From: Litorivita sp050633545
Lineage (GTDB): Bacteria > Pseudomonadota > Alphaproteobacteria > Rhodobacterales > Rhodobacteraceae
DNA length: 64,000 nucleotides
Assembly (NCBI GenBank): GCA_050633545.1
Contig: JBOEGS010000002.1
Coordinates: 635,389-699,388, forward strand
Reading direction: 5' to 3'
Shown: positions 51,501 through 59,456 of the stretch, piece by piece
Layout: each line of letters opens with the position of its first letter
How positions within the stretch are numbered: the first letter of the stretch is position 1
Translations under genes and position numbers: made by a program
Notes under the pieces: model-generated
Database searches by the model: none
Seen by the model: the letters and a program-made list of their open reading frames with translations, nothing else
Told to the model about the DNA's origin: nothing

Positions 51501-52219
51501 AAGACGCGGGCAATTACAACGCGCCTTTCGCGATTTGCCGCGCTGTGGTGCTCTATGTGTTCCGAACCTTGGTCGGCAAGGATATCCCGCTCAACGAGGG
51601 GTGCCTCAAACCGGTTGAGATCATCGCGCCCGAAGGCACAATGCTCAACCCGCGCTATCCTGCCGCCGTGATCGCGGGCAATACCGAAGTCAGCCAAGCA
51701 GCCTGCAACGCGCTTTATGGCGCGCTGGGCGTGATGGCAGGATCGCAGGGCACGATGAACAATTTCATCTGGGGCAATGCGGATTTCCAGAACTATGAGA
51801 CCATCGCAGGCGGCACCGGTGCGGGGCCGGATTTTGACGGATGCGACGCGGTGCAAAGCCATATGACCAACACCCGCATGACCGATCCCGAGATTTTGGA
51901 AAAACGCTTTCCCGTGCGGCTGGAGCATTTCGGCATCCGGCACGGGTCGGGCGGGGCGGGCGCGCATCGCGGCGGCAACGGGGCCGAGCGCCGCTTGCGG
52001 TTCTTGGAGCCTGTGACGGTGACGACGCTGTGCTCGCACCGGATCGTGCCGCCCTTTGGCGGGGCGGGCGGCGGGGCGGGCGCCGTGGGCGAAAACCTTG
52101 CACAGATGCCGGACGGGACGCAGGTGGCGCTGGGCGGCAATGCCGAGATCGACTTGCCCGCAGGCGGGGTCTTCATCATGCGCACCCCCGGAGGCGGCGG
52201 TTGGGGCACGGCAAAATAG
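48587..52219 (+). CDS. 5-oxoprolinase / hydantoinase A+B fusion protein
   Basis: A 1210-residue cytoplasmic enzyme with the full eukaryote-like oxoprolinase layout. The A half (ASKHA-type ATPase, about 1-690) begins QFWIDRGGTFTDIVARRPDG and has GPAGGIVGMVKTAK, IGFDMGGTSTDVSHYAG and FGGAGGQHACLVAD. The B half (about 700-1210) has WSVNIKERLDFSCAIFDAKG, NSPFSGGTHLPDVTVV, and the end AGGVFIMRTPGGGGWGTAK. It opens 5-oxo-L-proline (or a hydantoin) with ATP. Starts at ATG 48587 or 48608. Gamma-glutamyl turnover links it loosely to the ggt gene at 4.4 kb. Divergent from the SQR-like gene. Confidence 0.93.
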   Translation: MTDRSRSMTDDDRAAQVRPAWQFWIDRGGTFTDIVARRPDGAIVTHKVLSENPERYKDAAVQGIRDLMGMTADAPFAKGAIAHVKMGTTVATNALLERKGERVLLLITKGFGDLLQIGYQTRPRLFDLQIKRPELLYERVVEMDERLDAEGAVLRPLDEAALRADLQAGFDSGIRAIAIAGLHGYLSPVHELRAAQIAADIGYTQISTSHEVSRLAKLVGRGDTTVVDAYLSPVLRRYVDQVADALDLGRACERLMFMQSSGGLTDAGRFQGRDAILSGPAGGIVGMVKTAKAAGYAQLIGFDMGGTSTDVSHYAGAYERSFETEVAGVRMRAPMMDIHTVAAGGGSICSFRDGRFQVGPQSAGADPGPACYRRGGPLTVTDCNVMLGKLNPDHFPPVFGPSGDQPLDADAVRKRFERLAQEVAAATGAAPMRPEDIATGFLQIAVDNMANAIKKISVERGHDVTGYTLQCFGGAGGQHACLVADALGMRRVMLHPHAGVLSAYGMGLAEIRALREVQHDGPLDAIGAARAALERIAQEARAEVEAQGAQAPDLRLRAHLRYDGSHQSLEVAFGTIDAMRAAFEAVHRQRFGFTSPERAVLFDMLAVEAIGAAPDVPDNVAPAGDGAPRAQVPLYTGGAWREVPLYARETIGQGVQITGPAIITEATGTNVVEAGWQAAPDAAGNLILTRLAASARAPAAGTTADPVLLEVMSNLFMSVADQMGATLANTSWSVNIKERLDFSCAIFDAKGDLVANAPHVPVHLGSMSDSIKEVMRRNRDAVEGDAFMLNSPFSGGTHLPDVTVVTPVFVEGRAAYWLGSRGHHADIGGRTPGSGPPDSRHIDDEGVLIDNMQVMKGGQFLEAEARAVLASSRYPARNPDHNIADLKAQIAANETGRRALLQIAARYGADVITAYMGHVQDNAEASVRQVLRDLPDGAFTYPMDSGAQIKVALRVDRAAGRATVDFTGTSAQDAGNYNAPFAICRAVVLYVFRTLVGKDIPLNEGCLKPVEIIAPEGTMLNPRYPAAVIAGNTEVSQAACNALYGALGVMAGSQGTMNNFIWGNADFQNYETIAGGTGAGPDFDGCDAVQSHMTNTRMTDPEILEKRFPVRLEHFGIRHGSGGAGAHRGGNGAERRLRFLEPVTVTTLCSHRIVPPFGGAGGGAGAVGENLAQMPDGTQVALGGNAEIDLPAGGVFIMRTPGGGGWGTAK

Positions 52220-52248
52220 GCGCGGGCGGATAAATCCGCAAACAGGCC

Positions 52249-52279
52249 TTGACCTTCCCATGACTGGAAGGCCTATCTG
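52249..52279 (+). promoter_or_regulatory. CueR/HmrR-type promoter-operator for copA-cueR
   Basis: TTGACC (52249-52254) and TATCTG (52274-52279) are 19 bases apart, the overlong spacer of MerR-family promoters. Inside is the 7-7-7 dyad ACCTTCC-CATGACT-GGAAGGC (52252-52272), the known CueR/HmrR copper operator form. It lies 33 bases before the copA ATG. Confidence 0.88.
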
Positions 52280-52311
52280 CAGGGGTGAAGCGCTCCACAT
52301 AGGCCAATAAA

Positions 52312-54861
52312 ATGTCCGATACCGCCGTCCCCAGCCCAACCGCGCCACGCGGCCCCGAGATCACGATTGCCATCGACGGCATGAGCTGCGCAGGTTGTGC
52401 GGGCCGCGCCGAACGCGCCTTGGCGGCCACGGCGGGGGTGCAAAGCGCGGTGGTCAATTTCGCAACCGAGCAAGGCACCGTGACCGTGCAATCGGGCACG
52501 GATATGGCGGCGCTCAACGCAGGTATGGCCGAGGCGCTCGGCAAGGCGGGATACCCCGCGCGCTTTGCTGAGGCGGTTTTCGACATCACGGGCATGAGCT
52601 GCGCCTCCTGCGTCGGACGCGTCGAGCAGGCTTTGCGCGGCGCATCGGGTGTCATCGAGGCGCATGTCAATTTCGCCGATGACAGCGCGCGGGTGCGCTA
52701 TTTCGCGGGGCAAAACGACCCTGCACAATTGGCCGCAGTGATCACATCGGCGGGATATGCGGCGACACCGCGCGCGGCGTCCGGCGGCGCAGCGAAGGAC
52801 GACAGCGCCGCGCGCAGGCAGGCCGAAGAGCGCCGCGCGGCGCGGGCGGCGGGTATCGCCGGAAGTTTGACGCTGCCGGTGTTTGTCACCGAGATGGGCG
52901 GGCATCTGGTGCCGCCGTTTCATCATTGGTTGATGGGGATTTTCGGCCAAGGCCCGCTGTGGATGGCGCAATTCATTTTGACCACGCTGATTTTCCTCTG
53001 GCCGGGCCTGGGCTTTTTTGCCCGCGGGATACCTGCGCTGTTCAAAGGCGCGCCGGATATGAACAGCCTTGTCGCGCTGGGCGCGGGGGCGGCCTATGCG
53101 TTTTCGGTGGTCTCGCTCTTTGCCCCTGCGATTTTGCCCGAGGGCGCGGCGGCGGTCTATTTCGAGGCCGCAGCGGTGATCATCGCTCTGATCCTCTTGG
53201 GCCGCTGGCTCGAGGCGCGCGCCAAGGGCCAAGCGGGCGCGGCCATTCGCGCGCTGATCAACCTGCGCCCTGACGAAGCCGAAGTGCGCCGCGACGGCGC
53301 GTGGACCTCGGTGCCGCTCGATCAGGTCATGGTCGGCGACCTCTTGCGCCTTCGTCCGGCAGAGCGGGTGGCGGTCGATGGCGTGGTGCGCGCGGGCGAA
53401 AGCTATGTCGATGAAAGCATGATCACCGGCGAGCCGCTTCCGGTGGTCAAAGCGCAAGGCGCGCCTGTCACCGCAGGCAGCGTCAATACCAGCGGCGGCC
53501 TGCAATACGAGGCGACTGCCGTGGGCGCGGATACGGCTTTGGCCAAAATCGTCGCGATGGTCGAACGCGCACAGGGCTCGAAATTGCCGGTGCAGGCCTT
53601 GGCCGATCGGGTGGTGCGGGTGTTCGTGCCCGCCGTCATCGCGGTTGCTGTTCTCACCGTCGCGGCGTGGATGATTTTTGCGCCCGCGCCGGCGCTCGGG
53701 TCTGCCTTGGTGGCGGGCGTGTCGGTTTTGATCATCGCCTGTCCCTGCGCGATGGGGCTTGCCACGCCCACCTCGATCATGGTCGGCACGGGGCGCGCGG
53801 CGCAGCTTGGGGTGCTGTTTCGCAAGGGCGATGCGCTGCAGCGGCTCAGCGATATCAAAGTCATGGCCTTTGACAAAACCGGCACCCTGACCGAGGGCCG
53901 ACCGCAGGTGCGTGCGGTCTATTGCGCCGCCGGATTTGACCGCGCCGAGGTGTTGCGCCTCGCGGCGGCGGCGGAAAGCGGATCGGAGCATCCGGTCTCC
54001 AAGGCGGTCTTGCGGGCGGCGGGGGATGCGCCCTTGCCCGAGGCCGAAGGCTTTCGCGCCCTCATCGGCGCAGGGATCGAGGCCCGCGTCGAGGGCCGCG
54101 CGCTGCGCATCGGATCGGTGCGGATGATGGCCGAGGCGGGGCTCGATACATCGGTCTTTGCGCAAGAGTTGGAGCAGATTGCCCAAAGCGGCGCCAGCCC
54201 GCTTTTGGTGGCCATCGACGGGGCATTGGCGGCGCTGATGTCCGTGGCCGATGCGCCCAAAGCCTCCGCAGCCGCGGCGATCAAAGCGCTACACAGCAGC
54301 GGGATCAAAGTTGCGATGATCACGGGCGACGCCAAAGCCTCTGCCGAAGCGGTTGCACGAACGCTGGGGATCGACCATGTCGAAGCCGAAGTGCGTCCCG
54401 AAGACAAAGCCGCCGCGATCAAACGCCTGAGCGCGCAATATGGCGCGGTCGGCTTCACCGGAGACGGCATTAATGATGCCCCCGCCTTGGCCGAGGCCGA
54501 GGTCGGGCTGGCCATTGGCACGGGCACCGATGTGGCGATTGAAAGCGCCGACGTTGTTTTGGCCTCCGGCGATCCGGTCGGGGCGGTCAACGCCCTTGAT
54601 CTGTCGCGCCGGACCATGCGAAACATCCGGCAGAACCTGTTTTGGGCCTTTGCCTATAACGTCGCCTTGATCCCTGTCGCCGCCGGTGTGCTCTATCCGG
54701 CATTCGGGGTGAGCCTGTCACCGATGCTGGGCGCGGGGGCGATGGCCTTTAGCTCGGTTTTCGTTCTGACCAATGCGCTGCGCCTGCGCGCTGCGGGGCC
54801 GCGATTGGCCGAGAACAGCACAGATCACAGGGGCGCATCTGCCCTGCAAAAGGAGGCCTAG
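52312..54861 (+). CDS. copA: Cu(I)-exporting P1B-type ATPase CopA
   Basis: An 849-residue inner-membrane copper pump. Two N-terminal metal-binding domains carry GMSCAGCAGRAE (Cys26, Cys29) and GMSCASCVGRVE (Cys97, Cys100). Eight membrane helices are expected; the transport site is IIACPCAMGLATPTS. The actuator loop has SMITGEPLPV (TGE), the phosphorylated Asp is in MAFDKTGTLTEG, and GFTGDGINDAPALAEA is the hinge motif. The operator upstream and the downstream cueR mark it as copper-induced efflux. cueR begins directly after its stop codon. Confidence 0.97.
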   Translation: MSDTAVPSPTAPRGPEITIAIDGMSCAGCAGRAERALAATAGVQSAVVNFATEQGTVTVQSGTDMAALNAGMAEALGKAGYPARFAEAVFDITGMSCASCVGRVEQALRGASGVIEAHVNFADDSARVRYFAGQNDPAQLAAVITSAGYAATPRAASGGAAKDDSAARRQAEERRAARAAGIAGSLTLPVFVTEMGGHLVPPFHHWLMGIFGQGPLWMAQFILTTLIFLWPGLGFFARGIPALFKGAPDMNSLVALGAGAAYAFSVVSLFAPAILPEGAAAVYFEAAAVIIALILLGRWLEARAKGQAGAAIRALINLRPDEAEVRRDGAWTSVPLDQVMVGDLLRLRPAERVAVDGVVRAGESYVDESMITGEPLPVVKAQGAPVTAGSVNTSGGLQYEATAVGADTALAKIVAMVERAQGSKLPVQALADRVVRVFVPAVIAVAVLTVAAWMIFAPAPALGSALVAGVSVLIIACPCAMGLATPTSIMVGTGRAAQLGVLFRKGDALQRLSDIKVMAFDKTGTLTEGRPQVRAVYCAAGFDRAEVLRLAAAAESGSEHPVSKAVLRAAGDAPLPEAEGFRALIGAGIEARVEGRALRIGSVRMMAEAGLDTSVFAQELEQIAQSGASPLLVAIDGALAALMSVADAPKASAAAAIKALHSSGIKVAMITGDAKASAEAVARTLGIDHVEAEVRPEDKAAAIKRLSAQYGAVGFTGDGINDAPALAEAEVGLAIGTGTDVAIESADVVLASGDPVGAVNALDLSRRTMRNIRQNLFWAFAYNVALIPVAAGVLYPAFGVSLSPMLGAGAMAFSSVFVLTNALRLRAAGPRLAENSTDHRGASALQKEA

Positions 54862-55263
54862 ATGAACATCGGAGAAACCGCCGAGAAATCCGGTCTGCCG
54901 GCGAAAACCATCCGCTATTATGAAGATATCGGATTGATCAAACCCAAGCGCAGCGCCAATGGCTATCGCGACTTTGACGAACACGACCTGCACAAGCTGG
55001 CCTTTATCGGCCGCGCGCGCGCCTTGGGCTTTGCCATCGAGGATTGCCGCAGCCTTCTGGCGCTTTATGAGGACGCCGAGCGCGCCAGCGCCGATGTCAA
55101 ACGCATCGCGCATGAGCACCTGCAGCGGATCGAAGGCAAGATTTCACAGTTGCAGTCGATGCAAGACACGCTGTCCGATCTGGTGCATGCCTGCAGCGGC
55201 GATCACCGCCCCGATTGCCCGATTTTGGGCGATCTGTCGGGAATCCTGACACCCAAGCTGTAG
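54862..55263 (+). CDS. cueR: Cu(I)-responsive MerR-family regulator
   Basis: A 133-residue MerR-type activator. The helix-turn-helix is MNIGETAEKSGLPAKTIRYY, with IGLIKPKRSANGYRDF the wing. The metal loop near the C-terminus has Cys111 and Cys119 (HACSGDHRPDCPIL), the C-x7-C pair that binds Cu(I), one residue offset from E. coli CueR, and no further metal residues, as expected for a monovalent-ion sensor. It starts with no gap after copA, so it is made from the same message it turns on, giving positive feedback. Confidence 0.95.
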   Translation: MNIGETAEKSGLPAKTIRYYEDIGLIKPKRSANGYRDFDEHDLHKLAFIGRARALGFAIEDCRSLLALYEDAERASADVKRIAHEHLQRIEGKISQLQSMQDTLSDLVHACSGDHRPDCPILGDLSGILTPKL

Positions 55264-55290
55264 CACTTGCGCTGCGATCCATCGGGCATT

Positions 55291-55309
55291 GCGCGCCGCT
55301 CGGGCGCGC
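55291..55309. terminator. Possible hairpin between convergent cueR and gap
   Basis: GCGCGCC (55291-55297) and GGCGCGC (55303-55309) pair perfectly around a 5-nt loop, between two converging stops. No T run follows, so it is only a possible terminator. Confidence 0.4.
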
Positions 55310-55313
55310 CGGT

Positions 55314-56339
55314 CTAGGCTGCGGCGCGCGCCGACTGGCCTGCGGCGGCAAGGACTGCTGCGGTGTCGAGCATCCGGTTCGAGAAGCCCCATTCATTGTC
55401 ATACCAGCTCAGCACCCGCACCATCCCTCCTTCGGTGACCTTGGTTTGTGCCTCCGCAAAGACCGAGCTGTGCGGATCGTGGTTGAAATCGCTGGAGACC
55501 AATGGTGCATCGCTGATGCCCAAAATTCCGGCCAGCGGCCCGTGTTCGGCAGCGGCGCGAATGGCAGCATTGACTGCTTCGGCGGTGGCGGGCCTGCGCG
55601 GCATGAAAGTCAGGTCGATCACCGATACATTCGGTGTTGGCACGCGGATCGCGGAGCCGTCAAGCTTGCCCTTCAGATGCGGCAAAACGAGGCTCACCGC
55701 CCGCGCCGCGCCCGTCGAGGTCGGGATCATCGACAGCGCCGCACCGCGCGCGCGGTAGAGGTCTTTATGCGCCGTATCAAGCGTCGGCTGATCGCCTGTG
55801 TAGCTGTGCACCGTGGTCATATATCCCGTCTCTATGCCGAAGGCGTCGTCAAGAACCTTGGCCACGGGTGCAAGGCAATTGGTGGTGCAAGAGGCATTCG
55901 AGACCACGCGGTCGTCGCCCGTGAGCGTGTCGTCATTGACGCCGAACACGATGGTCTTGTCCGCGCCCTCACCGGGCGCCGAGATCAAAACCTTGCCCGA
56001 TCCGTTTTGTAAATGCGCCGCCGCCTTGTCGCGCGCGGTAAACAGCCCCGTGCATTCGAGCGCCACATCGACGCCCGCCCAAGGCAGCTTGGCCGGATCG
56101 CGCTCGGCAGTGACGCGGATGCGCCGCCCGTTGACCACCAGCGTATCGCCGTCAATCTCGACCTCGGCGTTAAACCGGCCATGCACGCTGTCATATTTGA
56201 GCAGATGGGCATTGGTCTCGATCGGGGCAAGATCGTTTATGGCGATGATCTCGACATCATCACGCGATGCTTCGATCCATGCGCGCAACACGCTGCGTCC
56301 GATACGGCCAAATCCGTTGATGGCAAGAGTTGTGGGCAT
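55314..56339 (-). CDS. gap: Glyceraldehyde-3-phosphate dehydrogenase, type I
   Basis: A 341-residue GAPDH. The Rossmann motif is LAINGFGRIGRSVLRA; the Asp after the second strand (IIAINDLAP) favours NAD. The catalytic Cys151 is in VSNASCTTNCLAPVA and the partner His in TVHSYTGDQ. The end SWYDNEWGFSNRMLD is conserved. The ATG at 56339 follows AGGAGATCCC. It stands apart from other glycolytic or Calvin-cycle genes (no pgk or tkt nearby), so it could be a second copy; direction of use cannot be told. Confidence 0.95.
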   Translation of the reverse strand: MPTTLAINGFGRIGRSVLRAWIEASRDDVEIIAINDLAPIETNAHLLKYDSVHGRFNAEVEIDGDTLVVNGRRIRVTAERDPAKLPWAGVDVALECTGLFTARDKAAAHLQNGSGKVLISAPGEGADKTIVFGVNDDTLTGDDRVVSNASCTTNCLAPVAKVLDDAFGIETGYMTTVHSYTGDQPTLDTAHKDLYRARGAALSMIPTSTGAARAVSLVLPHLKGKLDGSAIRVPTPNVSVIDLTFMPRRPATAEAVNAAIRAAAEHGPLAGILGISDAPLVSSDFNHDPHSSVFAEAQTKVTEGGMVRVLSWYDNEWGFSNRMLDTAAVLAAAGQSARAAA

Positions 56340-56461
56340 GGGGATCTCCTGAGGTGGAATGAGTCGTGGTAGCGCTAACATAAATTCTCCCGCCTGACCA
56401 GCGATCTTGGGTCTTGGGTGTTGGGTTTTGGCCTAGGGCGCGGCGGGGATCCGCGCGAGGA

Positions 56462-58264
56462 TCACGGCGGCGGCGACAAAGGAAACCGGCGCGACGGCAA
56501 ATCGCGCCTGCGCACATAGGGGCGCGCGGCGGCGCCATAGCGGCGCGCCGTATCTTCCAAGGCTTGCACATCGCCCAGATCGGGAAAGAGCGAGAGCAAT
56601 TCATGCAAGGCCGGATCGGCCAGCGCAGCCAATGCCATCGGGCCCGGGTAATAGCTTTCGCTGGGCACGCCATTGGCAAAGACGATCTGATGGGCCGCAA
56701 AAAACAGATGCACATAAATCACGGCGCGGCAGGTCTCTATGACCTCGACGCCCGCAAATCCTTGGCGCACCAGTTGCGCGGGTCGCACCAAACGCTCGTC
56801 TCCATCCACGCGCAGCAATACCCCGTGCTGCGGCGATAAAATCAAATCACGCTCTTGGCCAAAGGTGCCCGCCTTGAGGCGGACCGGACGCAATGCGCGC
56901 CTGTCGGCCAATTCGGCAGCGCGCACCGCGCGCATCGTCGACCACAGAACCGGCTGCAATCCGTTGTCTTTGGTTTGCACCAGATCGCCCGCGCGCAGCC
57001 GCTCGACCGGCACGTCGCCGCGCGCTGTCCGGATCATCGTGCCGCTGGCAAAGCAGGGGATGCCCGCCGCGACCTTTTGGGCCTTAGTCGACATCTGCGC
57101 CGGTGTGACCCCCAGAAGGACGACACTCTCGCCTTCGGGAAACAGCAGCTTGGCGTTGCCCAACCCGTCATCGACCACGATCACATCGCCCAGTTTGACC
57201 GGCCCGCCCGACCCGTTGGTCAGCAGCGAGACGTCGAGTTGGTCATTGTAGACCCCGTCGGCGTCGCTATCGCCGATGTCGAAATCGGTGATCGTGTCGT
57301 TGTCGCCGCCCGATTCAAAGACATAGGTGTCATTTCCGGCGCCGCCGGTCAGCCGGTCATTGCCGTCGCCGCCGACCAAAGTGTCATCGCCGCCATCGCC
57401 AAGAAGGGTGTCGACGCCCAATCCGCCATAGACGATATCGTTGCCTGCGCCGCCCTGCGCATAGTCATCGCCCGAGCCGCCTGAAACCGTATCGTTGCCG
57501 TCATCTCCGCCAAGATCATCATTGCCGCTGTCGCCATAGATCAGGTCATTGCCCGCATCGCCGTAAATCTCGTCTCCGCCGGACCCGCCAGAATAGGTAT
57601 CGTCACCCAGCCCGCCCCAAAGCGTATCGCTGCCGCCAAGCCCTTCGGCATAATGCCCGCCGGTATCCGCCCCCGCCGTCAGAAAATCCGAACTCGACGT
57701 CAGCGTGAGGCTCTCGACCCCGTCAAAGGAGATCGTATCCACGCCATCGGTGATGGTGCCGTCTTCGGGAGCCGTGAAATCGACCGTAACGCCGCCCGTG
57801 ACCGCCGAAAGATCGACATGATCTGTGCCCGTGCCGCCAAGGATGGTGTCGTTATCAAACCCGTCTTCGACGATGAAACGGTCGTCGCCCGATCCCCCGT
57901 CAAGCGAATCCGATCCGCCCCCGCCCGCGATTGTATCATTGCCGCCGCCGCCCGAGATTGTATCAGCCGCCGCGCTGCCGCGCAGGTTGTCATCGCCCTG
58001 ACTGCCGCTCAGGCGCGTGAAGAAATCCAGCAAGGTCGACCCGCCAAGCGTCGCATCCGATGCCCCGCCATATCCTGCCTCGCCGACGGTAAAATTTGTG
58101 CCCCCGTCCGATAGGATGATGCGGCCCGTGGCGGGGTCAAAATCGACCGAATATCCGGTGGGAAGCCCCGAGAAATCAAGCTCGTGCCCGCTTCCGGCCT
58201 CGCTGATTGCGGACCAGAATGCCGGATCGTTCCAGTTAGCTGTTGTAACCGTGTAAATCGCCAT
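56462..58264 (-). CDS. Hint-domain RTX calcium-binding protein
   Basis: A 600-residue protein, probably secreted by type I export because it has no signal peptide. The N-terminal part (IYTVTTANWNDPAFWSAISE) is followed by RTX repeats at about 90-130 and 215-300 (GSDTLWGGLGDDTYSGGSGG and similar), then a Hint domain from about 405 (IPCFASGTMIRTARGDVPVE, RLRAGDLVQTKDNG, LILSPQHGVLL). The Hint Cys is present. The protein ends about 190 residues after that Cys, with no C-extein-like domain of known type. Common in Rhodobacteraceae; function unknown. Confidence 0.88.
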   Translation of the reverse strand: MAIYTVTTANWNDPAFWSAISEAGSGHELDFSGLPTGYSVDFDPATGRIILSDGGTNFTVGEAGYGGASDATLGGSTLLDFFTRLSGSQGDDNLRGSAAADTISGGGGNDTIAGGGGSDSLDGGSGDDRFIVEDGFDNDTILGGTGTDHVDLSAVTGGVTVDFTAPEDGTITDGVDTISFDGVESLTLTSSSDFLTAGADTGGHYAEGLGGSDTLWGGLGDDTYSGGSGGDEIYGDAGNDLIYGDSGNDDLGGDDGNDTVSGGSGDDYAQGGAGNDIVYGGLGVDTLLGDGGDDTLVGGDGNDRLTGGAGNDTYVFESGGDNDTITDFDIGDSDADGVYNDQLDVSLLTNGSGGPVKLGDVIVVDDGLGNAKLLFPEGESVVLLGVTPAQMSTKAQKVAAGIPCFASGTMIRTARGDVPVERLRAGDLVQTKDNGLQPVLWSTMRAVRAAELADRRALRPVRLKAGTFGQERDLILSPQHGVLLRVDGDERLVRPAQLVRQGFAGVEVIETCRAVIYVHLFFAAHQIVFANGVPSESYYPGPMALAALADPALHELLSLFPDLGDVQALEDTARRYGAAARPYVRRRDLPSRRFPLSPPP

Positions 58265-58349
58265 GCAGCGGGCCTACGAGAGTGATATCTCGCCTCAGGC
58301 TAGGCCATGCGCATTTTTTTAGGGTTAAGGCGGATTTGGTCGCTGGCTT

Positions 58350-59450
58350 CTACAGACGCACCAGATGGTTGTCGAAGGACAATTCATGCTGCGCCAAAAG
58401 CGCGGTTTGCCCTGTGCGCGCCGCCAGCGCGCTCACGCGCCCCGTGCCACTGGTCAATACAATCCCGCCCGCGTGCCGCGCCACGCCGCAGGCGTCCGGA
58501 GCAGCAATGCGATCGCGCAACACCCCTGTTTCGGGATCAAACAAAAGCACAAAACCGCCGCGCGGGCAGGTGGCTGCGATGGTGCGCGCGTTTTGATCAA
58601 AGGCAATCGAGCCGACATAACCTTGCGCATCGCGCTGCACCTGCCCCCCGGCGTCCAAAAGCCGGAGCGCGCCGCCGCGCCGGTGCAGCGCCACAACCGG
58701 CGGCACCTGCGCCATATCGCCTTGCCATTGCAATCCGATGGCCACGGCTCCGGACAGCGGACCGGCGGCGGCGATATCGATATGGCGGATCGAGTGTTGA
58801 TGCAGTCCCTGCGGCAGCGAGACCTGCTCGAGCATCCTGCCCGCCTCGGAGATATAAGCCAAGTTGGGGGTCATGGTGGCAAGGTTGAGCTTGGCCCGCC
58901 CTGCATCGGGATGGGTCTCGATCCCGCCATTGGCGATCACCAGCGTGTCGGTTTGCGGCAGACGGGCGATTTCATGCGGGCCGATCCCGCCGCTTTCAAA
59001 GGCACCGATGCGCCTGTATCCGGCGCGCACATCCCACACGCCGATCATCCCGCGCGCGGCCTCGAAATCATTCTCGGTGGTATAAAGCCGCCGTGCGTCT
59101 TGCGAAAACACCCCGTGGCCGTAGAAATGATAGCCCTCGGGCGCGGTGAGTTCGGCGCTCACAGCGCCGCGCGCGCAATCGATGACATAGGCAAAATTTC
59201 CCGGGCGGCGGGCGAAGCCGACCACTTCGGGGCGGTTTGGATGTGCGGCGGCGGCATGACCGCGCGCGGGCAGGGGCAATTGAAACAACAGCTCCCCGCG
59301 CGCGTCCATCCCGCAAAGCGCATAGCGATCTTGAGCCAGCCGCGCGGCGGATAAAAACGCGGGGCTGCCCGCATCGGCCCAACTGGGCGCAGGGGTCAGG
59401 GTGCTGGCCGCCAGACCCGCGAGAAAGCTGCGGCGTGTGGTCTTGTCCAT
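58350..59450 (-). CDS. DUF1513 periplasmic beta-propeller-like protein
   Basis: A 366-residue protein of family DUF1513. It starts with a twin-arginine signal, KTTRRSFLAGLAASTLTPAP, so it is likely exported folded. The rest has repeating strand segments (YHFYGHGVFSQDARRLYTTE, GIGPHEIARLPQTDTLVIAN, NLAYISEAGRMLEQVSLPQG) that suggest a seven-bladed propeller. It is the last gene of the imelysin operon, 6 bases after the second imelysin gene. In other bacteria the same neighbours are associated with iron or haem use; the biochemical role is unknown. Confidence 0.86.
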   Translation of the reverse strand: MDKTTRRSFLAGLAASTLTPAPSWADAGSPAFLSAARLAQDRYALCGMDARGELLFQLPLPARGHAAAAHPNRPEVVGFARRPGNFAYVIDCARGAVSAELTAPEGYHFYGHGVFSQDARRLYTTENDFEAARGMIGVWDVRAGYRRIGAFESGGIGPHEIARLPQTDTLVIANGGIETHPDAGRAKLNLATMTPNLAYISEAGRMLEQVSLPQGLHQHSIRHIDIAAAGPLSGAVAIGLQWQGDMAQVPPVVALHRRGGALRLLDAGGQVQRDAQGYVGSIAFDQNARTIAATCPRGGFVLLFDPETGVLRDRIAAPDACGVARHAGGIVLTSGTGRVSALAARTGQTALLAQHELSFDNHLVRL

Positions 59451-59456
59451 CGGTTT

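Noticed and set aside
4402..52219. A gamma-glutamyl cycle operon formed by ggt and the oxoprolinase
   Set aside because: The two genes are 43 kb apart on different strands with no shared signal; only a loose metabolic link remains.
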